The notes beneath the pieces are model-generated. The model searched no databases. It had not been told where the DNA came from and saw only the letters and a list, made by a program, of their open reading frames with translations. A DNA stretch of 8,108 nt, taken from assembly GCA_029068025.1 (NCBI GenBank), contig JAIEDJ010000025.1:1-8108 (forward strand), given 5' to 3'. The DNA is from Oscillospiraceae bacterium (lineage in GTDB: Bacteria > Bacillota > Clostridia > Oscillospirales > Ruminococcaceae). A program made the position numbers and the translations under genes. Shown piece by piece: positions 1-5,060 of this stretch (position 1 is the stretch's first letter; each line of letters opens with the position of its first letter).

Positions 1-120
1 GCACTTAGGTCATACTACCAAAAGCACGACCAATGTCCCTTTGCTTTGAATTGGCTCGTTGTTTGTTTTTGCAGGGAGCTGTGTGCCGGAGCAAAATTTT
101 AAAGGTTTTTCTACAGGCTA
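1..120. other. Left flank without a recognisable gene
   Basis: I recognise no gene here. On the + strand the first frame is open from the window edge to a TAA at 100-102 (ending ...CRELCAGAKF). That could be the last 33 residues of a gene entering from the left, but the peptide resembles nothing I know and is rich in Cys and Trp, which is common in non-coding reading. The + strand terminator directly downstream shows that something transcribed rightward ends here; it could equally be a non-coding RNA or a dispersed repeat. Confidence 0.3.
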
Positions 121-165
121 ATCGGGGCTTGTCTGTATTTATTACAGGCAAGCCCCGATTTTTTT
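121..165 (+). terminator. Strong intrinsic terminator
   Basis: The left arm 121-137 pairs with 143-159 through one G-U pair (132/148), giving a 17-bp stem with a 5-nt loop. The lower stem is GC-rich (ATCGGGGCTTG against CAAGCCCCGAT), and seven Ts follow at 159-165. The T-run lies only on the right, so it terminates + strand transcription arriving from the left edge. Confidence 0.88.
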
Positions 166-196
166 GCCGTAATTTGGCATAATCACCGAAAAGTTG

Positions 197-237
197 AAAA
201 CTTTTGTTGGAAATCACAAAAGTTTTTTTATTTTTTT
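197..237 (+). terminator. Second, AT-rich terminator-like hairpin
   Basis: AAAACTTTTGT at 197-207 pairs with ACAAAAGTTTT at 216-226 (11 bp, 8-nt loop). An almost unbroken T tract runs from 223 to 237, interrupted by one A at 230. The stem is AT-rich and so weaker than the one at 121-165, but the long T tract fits a back-up terminator that insulates the following promoter from read-through. Confidence 0.55.
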
Positions 238-248
238 AATAAAATGTG

Positions 249-277
249 TTGAAATTATAAAAAACTTGTGTTATAAT
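249..277 (+). promoter_or_regulatory. Sigma-A promoter of the GGDEF-EAL gene
   Basis: A -35 box TTGAAA at 249-254 and a perfect -10 box TATAAT at 272-277 are separated by the optimal 17 nt. A TG at 269-270, one base before the -10 box, makes it an extended -10 promoter. Transcription should start near 284, leaving a leader of roughly 130 nt before the coding region at 413. Confidence 0.8.
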
Positions 278-283
278 AACAGT

Positions 284-412
284 AATCAAAAAATTTCGGC
301 TGAAACGCCGAGGACAGAAAAATCCATATTTAAACGAATATAATGATCCGCCTAGGGGATTTGAGGGCTGATCTGACGGTTCGGGGGAGAATATCGCAGA
401 AAGGAGTTCTGT
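284..412 (+). other. Long, possibly structured 5' leader
   Basis: The inferred transcript has about 130 nt before the start codon. Visible pairings are a hairpin at 296-311 (TCGGC with GCCGA), a hairpin at 326-341 (ATATT with AATAT), and a closing stem 320-325 (AAATCC) with 357-362 (GGATTT) that encloses the second hairpin and the palindrome CCTAGG (351-356). The ribosome binding site GGAG at 403-406 lies 6 nt before the start. I could not match it to the cyclic di-GMP riboswitch classes I know, so a regulatory role is only a possibility. Confidence 0.35.
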
Positions 413-1801
413 ATGAAATTGGCGATCGTATTGCTGATCGCTGCCGCATTAGCGCTGGCTGCGGCTCTTGTCGCTGCCGTGTGCGTTATACGCAGAATGA
501 AAAAGTCCGCGCTTCAGAGCGTGGAGCTGGACGATATGACCCGACTGCCCAACCGCGAGGGCTTTATGCGCTGCGGGCGGGATTTTCTCGAGCATAACAA
601 GAATCATGACGATGTTGTAATGTTGGTTTTCGACGTTGACAACCTCGGTATGATCAACACGCTGTTCGGCATGGAGCGCGGCGACGACGTTATCCGTATG
701 TTTGCGGAGACGGCGAAGGAGGTATGCGCTAACGGTATCTGCGGGAGAGTTAATACCGATGATTTCGCCGTACTTGCTCGTACACACGGCGGAGAGCCCG
801 AGGAGATCGTGCAGAGGTTTGAGCACGTTTTACATTCTCGGATCAAAGATGATGCTTTGCGTGAGCATGTCAAGTTCCGCGCGGGCATTTGCAGATACGA
901 CGGTCATGATGACACGTATACACTGTTTAACAAGGCGAATCTCTGTCTGATGATGAGTCATGACGGCGCGCTGATCACCGAGTTCACCACCGATATGGAA
1001 AGACGTATGGTGGAAAACGAGATCCTGCGTTCGGAAATGCTTGACGCGCTTGACAAGGGAGAGTTCGAGCTGTACTATCAGCCGAAGATATCCTTTAAGA
1101 GCGGTGTTATCAACGGTGTTGAGGCGCTGATCCGCTGGCATCATCCCGTCAAGGGCTTTATCCCGCCGAGCGATTTTATTCCGCTTGCAGAGCAGTTCGG
1201 CATTATAACCAAGATCGATGAGTGGGGGCTGATCACTGCCTGCAAGCAATGCAAGAAGTGGCAGGATAAGGGACTTGCTCCCATCAAGATATCCGTTAAT
1301 ATGTCGCAGGCGCAGTTTGCGAGAACAGACGTTTATCAGTCTGTAGTGAAGGCGCTTGAGGAATCCGGGCTTGAAGCACAATATCTTGAGATAGAAGTCA
1401 CCGAAACGATGGCTATGACAGACGTTGACCGAACGGTTGGAATTCTGGAGCGTATCCACGATCTGGGTGTCAGCATTTCGATGGACGATTTCGGCACGGG
1501 ATATTCTTCGCTTGCGTCCTTAAAGACCATTCCGTTCGATGTGCTGAAGATCGACCGCAGTCTGGTGTGTGATGTTGACGCGAATGACACCTCGCGCAGG
1601 ATCACGGGCGCTATTGTCGCAATGGGCAAGGCGCTGCATATGGTCGTGCTTGCCGAGGGCGTTGAAAGTCCCGAGCAGTGTCAGTTCCTTACCGAGATGG
1701 GCTGCGATCTGGCACAGGGGTACTTTTACAGCAAGCCGTGTCCCGCGGCTGAGATCGAGAGCATGCTGATCCTGCCGCCGACTGTCGGCGCGGCGGGGTA
1801 A
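413..1801 (+). CDS. Membrane-anchored EAL phosphodiesterase with degenerate GGDEF domain
   Basis: The 462-residue protein has one N-terminal membrane segment (about residues 3-26), then a short linker with basic residues, a GGDEF domain (about 38-190) and an EAL domain (about 205-453). The EAL domain should hydrolyse cyclic di-GMP to pGpG at the inner face of the membrane. Expected EAL residues are present: E237 of EALIRW, N296, E328 of EVTE, D358-D359 of DDFGTG, K379, D381, E415 and Q435. In the GGDEF domain the signature reads NTDDF (114-118), and I see no RxxD inhibitory site just before it, so cyclase activity is unlikely; such domains can act as regulatory GTP-binding or dimerisation modules. 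There is no extracytoplasmic sensor. The start is supported by AAGGAG 6 nt upstream. The gene has its own promoter and terminator, so it appears monocistronic. Family assignment is firm; the activity is inferred from residues. Confidence 0.93.
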   Translation: MKLAIVLLIAAALALAAALVAAVCVIRRMKKSALQSVELDDMTRLPNREGFMRCGRDFLEHNKNHDDVVMLVFDVDNLGMINTLFGMERGDDVIRMFAETAKEVCANGICGRVNTDDFAVLARTHGGEPEEIVQRFEHVLHSRIKDDALREHVKFRAGICRYDGHDDTYTLFNKANLCLMMSHDGALITEFTTDMERRMVENEILRSEMLDALDKGEFELYYQPKISFKSGVINGVEALIRWHHPVKGFIPPSDFIPLAEQFGIITKIDEWGLITACKQCKKWQDKGLAPIKISVNMSQAQFARTDVYQSVVKALEESGLEAQYLEIEVTETMAMTDVDRTVGILERIHDLGVSISMDDFGTGYSSLASLKTIPFDVLKIDRSLVCDVDANDTSRRITGAIVAMGKALHMVVLAEGVESPEQCQFLTEMGCDLAQGYFYSKPCPAAEIESMLILPPTVGAAG

Positions 1802-1830
1802 TGATAATGGACAATGTAAATTGATAATGG
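1802..1830. repeat. Short direct repeat after the stop codon
   Basis: TGATAATGG occurs at 1802-1810 and again at 1822-1830, a 20-nt period, with the related ACAATG between them. It lies between the stop codon of the GGDEF-EAL gene and its terminator. No function is visible; simple spacer repeats of this kind can arise by slippage. Confidence 0.4.
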
Positions 1831-1831
1831 C

Positions 1832-1865
1832 GCGTTCTCTCTGGTTTTCAGGGGGAACGCTTTTT
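1832..1865 (+). terminator. Intrinsic terminator of the GGDEF-EAL gene
   Basis: The arms 1832-1843 and 1849-1860 form a 12-bp stem with two G-U pairs and a 5-nt loop, based on GCGTTC against GAACGC. Five Ts follow at 1861-1865. It sits 31 nt after the stop codon and is oriented for + strand transcription. Confidence 0.85.
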
Positions 1866-1878
1866 CATTCACTCATTT

Positions 1879-1957
1879 GCGCAGCAACTGCGCTTTTGGT
1901 ATAACGGGGGTCGAGGGGGCGTACCCCCTCGTTGGTCTTAAGACCACCCCCATTACC
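1879..1957. repeat. GC-rich palindromic element with three-way-junction fold
   Basis: A run of nested inverted repeats fills this stretch. GCGCAG (1879-1884) pairs with CTGCGC (1888-1893) around CAA and is followed by TTTT. CGAGGGGG (1912-1919) pairs with CCCCCTCG (1924-1931) around CGTA. TGGTCTTAAGACCA (1933-1946) is a perfect palindrome. GGGGG (1906-1910) pairs with CCCCC (1947-1951), enclosing the latter two, and GGTA (1898-1901) pairs with TACC (1954-1957) outside. There is no tRNA-like T-loop and no coding sequence. It resembles REP- or MITE-type dispersed palindromes that I recall from gut Clostridia, but there is only one copy in the window, so repetition in the genome is inferred. Confidence 0.6.
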
Positions 1958-2001
1958 CTATGCTTTTTGGAAATAATTCCATATAAATTTTCAAAAAGGA
2001 C

Positions 2002-2030
2002 TTGAAAAATTTTTGGAAATATTGTACAAT
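2002..2030 (+). promoter_or_regulatory. Sigma-A promoter of the pgk cluster
   Basis: TTGAAA at 2002-2007 and TACAAT at 2025-2030 are 17 nt apart, in a very AT-rich setting as expected for a strongly expressed gene. Transcription should start near 2037, giving a leader of about 85 nt before pgk. It is the only clear promoter I see ahead of the cluster ending at 6635. Confidence 0.75.
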
Positions 2031-2032
2031 AT
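2019..2032. promoter_or_regulatory. Perfect 14-bp palindrome over the pgk -10 box (candidate operator)
   Basis: ATATTGTACAATAT is perfectly self-complementary and contains the whole -10 hexamer (2025-2030). A dimeric repressor bound here would block RNA polymerase directly. AT-rich palindromes also occur by chance around -10 boxes, and I do not match it to a specific regulator, so the operator role is inferred. Confidence 0.35.
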
Positions 2033-2122
2033 ATAGTGTAGTATTTGCTTTGCGGATAATAATACTGTGTAAACGTTATCGGCGCGGCAAATTAATTTCA
2101 TTCACGAAAGGAAATCGTAATT

Positions 2123-3343
2123 ATGAGCAAGCTTAACAAAAAGAATGTGGAAGACCTCAATGTTAAAGGCAAGTTCGTCCTCGTGCGCGTTGATTTCAAC
2201 GTTCCGCTCAAGGACGGCAAGATCACTAATGATAACCGTATCACCGCGGCTCTCCCCACCATCAACAAGCTGACCGAGAACGGCGCGAAGGTGGTTCTTT
2301 GTTCACACCTCGGCAAGCCGAAGAATGGTCCGGAGGCTAAGTTCTCCCTCAAGCCCGCTGCCGACAGACTGGCGGAGCTGGTTAAGGGCAAGGTTACCTT
2401 CGCTCCCGACGACAACGTTGTAGGCGACAACGCCAAGAAGGCTGTTGCGGCTATGGCGGAGGGCGATATTGTTGTTCTCGAGAACACTCGTTTCCGCGGG
2501 GCTGACGAGACCAAGAACGGCGAGGGCTTCTCCAAGGAGCTTGCGGATCTCGTAAACGGCGAGATCTTCGTTATGGACGCGTTCGGCTCTTCTCACAGAG
2601 CGCACGCTTCTACCGTGGGCGTTACCAAGTTCGTTAAGGAGACCGCTGTAGGCTACCTGATGAACAAGGAGATCGAGTTCCTCGGAAATGCTGTTGAAAG
2701 CCCCGTTCGTCCGTTTGTTGCGGTACTCGGCGGCGCTAAGGTAGCAGACAAGCTCAACGTTATCTCCAACCTGCTCGACAAGTGCGATACGCTCATCATC
2801 GGCGGCGGTATGGCGTATACTTTCCTCAAGGCACAGGGCAAGGAAGTCGGCAAGTCTCTCGTTGACGATGAGAAGATCGACTACTGCAAGGAAATGATCG
2901 CTAAGGCAGAGAAGAACGGCAAGAAGCTGCTGCTCCCGATCGATACTACAATTGCTGCAAACTTCCCGGATCCGATCGACGGTCCGATCGAGATCTCCAC
3001 TGTTGACAGCGACAAGATCCCCGCTGATATGGAGGGTCTGGATATCGGTCCGAAGACCATGGAGCTGTTCGCTAACGAGGTCAAGGGCGCTAAGACCGTT
3101 GTCTGGAACGGTCCGATGGGCGTATTCGAAAACCCGACTCTTGCAGCGGGCACTATCGCTGTTGCGAAGGGCATGGCAGAGGCTGACGCTACCACTATTA
3201 TCGGCGGCGGCGACTCCGCTGCGGCTGTTGTACAGCTCGGCTTTGCAGATAAGATGAGCCACATCTCCACCGGCGGCGGCGCTTCTCTTGAATACCTCGA
3301 GGGCAACGGACTTCCCGGAATCGACGCTATCCAGGATAAGTAA
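2123..3343 (+). CDS. pgk: Phosphoglycerate kinase
   Basis: Cytosolic enzyme that transfers the acyl phosphate of 1,3-bisphosphoglycerate to ADP, giving 3-phosphoglycerate and ATP. The 406 residues match the full-length bacterial family. The N-domain shows the signature VLVRVDFNVPL (19-29, with D24 and N26), R39, SHLGKP (61-66), LENTRF (119-124) and MDAFGSSHRAHAS (151-163), which bind the triose substrate. The C-domain shows GGAKVADK (203-210), GGGMAYTFL (227-235), GPMGVFE (330-336), GGGDSAAAV (361-369) and STGGGASLEYLEG (382-394) for nucleotide binding. AAAGGA at 2107-2112 lies 10 nt before the ATG. Strongly biased codons (GGC, AAG, ATC, CTC) suggest high expression. It is first in a same-strand cluster with tpiA and gpmI, behind its own promoter. 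Confidence 0.98.
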   Translation: MSKLNKKNVEDLNVKGKFVLVRVDFNVPLKDGKITNDNRITAALPTINKLTENGAKVVLCSHLGKPKNGPEAKFSLKPAADRLAELVKGKVTFAPDDNVVGDNAKKAVAAMAEGDIVVLENTRFRGADETKNGEGFSKELADLVNGEIFVMDAFGSSHRAHASTVGVTKFVKETAVGYLMNKEIEFLGNAVESPVRPFVAVLGGAKVADKLNVISNLLDKCDTLIIGGGMAYTFLKAQGKEVGKSLVDDEKIDYCKEMIAKAEKNGKKLLLPIDTTIAANFPDPIDGPIEISTVDSDKIPADMEGLDIGPKTMELFANEVKGAKTVVWNGPMGVFENPTLAAGTIAVAKGMAEADATTIIGGGDSAAAVVQLGFADKMSHISTGGGASLEYLEGNGLPGIDAIQDK

Positions 3344-3376
3344 GCTTTTTTGTAAAAATGAAAGGGGGTTTCCGAT

Positions 3377-3523
3377 ATGGGAATGACCGATAAACAATTT
3401 AACGGTTATGTGAGATTTGTGCTTGATGATATTTTGGAGGTTCTTGAAAAGCTGCCCGAGGGCGAGGCTAAGGATAAACTTCAAAAGTTAGCAGACAATT
3501 TACAGAAAACCCTCGAAGATTAA
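3377..3523 (+). CDS. Small charged helical protein, 48 residues
   Basis: An open frame of 48 codons from ATG 3377 to TAA 3521-3523, with a strong ribosome binding site AAAGGGGG (3361-3368) 8 nt upstream. The product starts MGMTDKQFNGYVRFVLDDIL and ends LADNLQKTLED. It is rich in Lys, Glu, Asp and Leu and should form two amphipathic helices joined by a turn at P27-E-G. There is no membrane segment or signal peptide. It begins 33 nt after pgk on the same strand, so it is probably cotranscribed with it. An ATG at residue 3 is an alternative start. MTDKQ-type small proteins are, as I recall, common in Clostridia with unknown role; I assign no function. The ribosome binding site and sensible amino-acid composition argue that it is real. 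Confidence 0.75.
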   Translation: MGMTDKQFNGYVRFVLDDILEVLEKLPEGEAKDKLQKLADNLQKTLED

Positions 3524-3524
3524 A

Positions 3525-3570
3525 CGGCACATTGCCGCACAGCAGTTAAAGGGCGGTGTTTCCGCCCTTT
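3525..3570 (+). other. Two hairpins between small gene and SUKH gene
   Basis: CGGCA (3525-3529) pairs with TGCCG (3533-3537) around CAT. AAAGGGCGG (3548-3556) pairs perfectly with CCGCCCTTT (3562-3570) around TGTTT. The second is a stable 9-bp stem, but what follows is GATTCTTTAA rather than an unbroken T-run. It may be a leaky terminator, an RNA-processing site or a 3'-end stabiliser that lowers expression of downstream genes relative to pgk. Since no promoter is evident before tpiA, full termination here seems unlikely. Confidence 0.5.
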
Positions 3571-3590
3571 GATTCTTTAAGGAGTACACG

Positions 3591-4214
3591 ATGGATATCG
3601 ATAAGCGCATTGCCGATATAATGGAAAAGATGAAAGGGCTTTCGGCGAAACATCCCGTGGATACCTGCGGAGAGTTTCCTCCGAAGTGGAGCAAGCCTCT
3701 TCCCGAAGAAAAGGCGCGGAATTTTGAGCTTCAAAACGGAATAAAGCTTCCCGAGGATTACAGACGGTTTATCACGACCGTCGCAAAGGGCGGCACCCAG
3801 CCGTTTTATGGGCTAGTGAGTATTGACGAGCTGCGAAAGCATGACATCAGATCCGATGTCAAGGAAAAATTTCCGTATACGATCAAAACTCCGGTCGATC
3901 TCGGCAAGCTTTCCGATGAGGAATACCGAAATTTTTTTGATGAGGATCAAAAAGATACGGGCTTCATCGAGCTTTGCGACGAGGGCTGCGCGATGTTCAA
4001 TATTCTGGTAGTAAACTCGGACGATCCGGAGACATACGGAACGGTGTGGTTTTACGATACCGCAAACGATTTCGGGATATTTCCGCTTATCGATCCGAAA
4101 AGCGGCATGGCTATGCGTTTTATTGACTGGCTTGAATATTACGTTGACAGGACTTTGGAGCTTGCCGATGACGATTATTTCAGCTATTCGGAGCTGACTC
4201 CCGATCCTGTCTGA
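3591..4214 (+). CDS. SUKH-superfamily (SMI1/KNR4-like) protein
   Basis: A 207-residue soluble protein without signal peptide or membrane segment. Features typical of the SMI1/KNR4 (SUKH) fold are LPEDYRRFITTVAKGG (53-68), the strands FIELCDEGCAMFNILVV (125-141) and GTVWFYDTANDFGIFPL (150-166), and the terminal helix FIDWLEYYVDRTL (177-189). The last residues are acidic. Bacterial SUKH proteins are mostly immunity proteins against polymorphic or contact-dependent toxins, while the fungal founder is a cell-wall signalling regulator. No toxin gene is next to it, so a role in immunity is not supported by context. AAGGAG (3579-3584) lies 6 nt before the ATG. Its codons (ATA, CGG, GGA) are less biased than those of pgk or tpiA, as expected for a weakly expressed or later-acquired gene. 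It lies 67 nt after the 48-residue gene and 27 nt before tpiA. Confidence 0.8.
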   Translation: MDIDKRIADIMEKMKGLSAKHPVDTCGEFPPKWSKPLPEEKARNFELQNGIKLPEDYRRFITTVAKGGTQPFYGLVSIDELRKHDIRSDVKEKFPYTIKTPVDLGKLSDEEYRNFFDEDQKDTGFIELCDEGCAMFNILVVNSDDPETYGTVWFYDTANDFGIFPLIDPKSGMAMRFIDWLEYYVDRTLELADDDYFSYSELTPDPV

Positions 4215-4241
4215 AATTAAGTTAGAAAGGACAAATCAATT

Positions 4242-5015
4242 ATGAAGAAAAACGTTCGTAAGGCAATTATTGCCGGAAACTGGAAGATGAACAAGACCCG
4301 TCCCGAGGCTAAGGCGCTGCTTGAGGAATTAAAGCCGCTGGTTGCTGATGTCAAGGGCGTTGAGATCGTGGCTTGTGTGCCGTTCACCAATCTGGAGACC
4401 GCGCTTGCCGCTACCAAAGGCACTAACATCAAGATCGGTGCGGAGAACTGCCATTTTGAGAAAAGCGGCGCGTTCACCGGTGAGATCAGCGCGGATATGC
4501 TCGCTGAAATGGGCGTAGAATATGTAGTGCTCGGTCACTCGGAGCGTCGTCAGTACTTCAACGAGACCGACGAGACCGTAAACAAGCGCACCAAGGCGGC
4601 TCTGGCGGCAGGTCTCAAGCCCATCGTTTGCGTTGGCGAGCTTCTGTGGGAGCGCGAGTGCAACATCACCGAGGAAGTGATCGCGCGTCAGATCAAGCTT
4701 GACTTTTTCGCTATTTCCGCAGAGGACGTGAAGAAGTGCGTTATTGCTTACGAACCCGTTTGGGCTATCGGTACCGGCAAGACCGCTACCGCGGAGCAGG
4801 CAGAGGAAGTTTGCGCGTTCATCCGCGCTCAGCTCGCTAAGCTCTACAGCGCGGACGTTGCCGAGGCTGTCACCATTCAGTACGGCGGCTCTATGAACGC
4901 TAAGAACGCAGAGGAGCTGGTTTCCAAGACCAATGTTGACGGCGGTCTGATCGGCGGAGCTTCGCTCAAGGCGGAGGACTTCACCGTTATTATCAAGGCT
5001 GCGGAGAAGGGCTGA
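4242..5015 (+). CDS. tpiA: Triose-phosphate isomerase
   Basis: Interconverts dihydroxyacetone phosphate and glyceraldehyde 3-phosphate in the cytosol, normally as a dimer. The 257 residues are full length for the family. Catalytic residues are all visible: N13 and K15 in AGNWKMN, H99 in GHSERR, and E171 in AYEPVWAIGTGKTA, which also carries the flexible loop 6 (172-182). The phosphate-binding QYGGS (213-217) and the late loop GGLIGGASL (234-242) are present. The AGAAAGGA ribosome binding site (4224-4231) lies 10 nt before the ATG; the next in-frame ATG falls within the N-W-K-M-N motif and is too late. Codon use is strongly biased as in pgk. It should be cotranscribed with gpmI, 45 nt downstream. 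Confidence 0.98.
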   Translation: MKKNVRKAIIAGNWKMNKTRPEAKALLEELKPLVADVKGVEIVACVPFTNLETALAATKGTNIKIGAENCHFEKSGAFTGEISADMLAEMGVEYVVLGHSERRQYFNETDETVNKRTKAALAAGLKPIVCVGELLWERECNITEEVIARQIKLDFFAISAEDVKKCVIAYEPVWAIGTGKTATAEQAEEVCAFIRAQLAKLYSADVAEAVTIQYGGSMNAKNAEELVSKTNVDGGLIGGASLKAEDFTVIIKAAEKG

Positions 5016-5060
5016 TTTGTAATACGGATCACGTAAGTAATTTTATTAGGAGATAATTAT

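Noticed and set aside
5..217. A 70-codon minus-strand frame across the first terminator
   Set aside because: It translates straight through a strong hairpin terminator and has no family features; it looks like chance reading of non-coding DNA.
284..412. Cyclic di-GMP riboswitch (GEMM-I or class II) before the GGDEF-EAL gene
   Set aside because: The conserved blocks of these classes as I know them are absent; only generic hairpins are visible, so I list the region as an unassigned leader.
343..597. An 84-codon + strand frame overlapping the start of the GGDEF-EAL gene
   Set aside because: It runs out of frame into a gene with clear domains, has an Arg/Cys-rich shadow composition, and lacks a convincing ribosome binding site.
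1898..1957. Cloverleaf-like pairing suggesting a tRNA
   Set aside because: There is no GTTCRA T-loop, no D-loop, no anticodon arm of normal size, and two of the arms are simple perfect palindromes.
2303..3484. A 393-codon open frame on the minus strand opposite pgk
   Set aside because: It is the mirror of a gene with strongly biased codons, which keeps the antisense frame open. The peptide has no family features, and pgk is certain.
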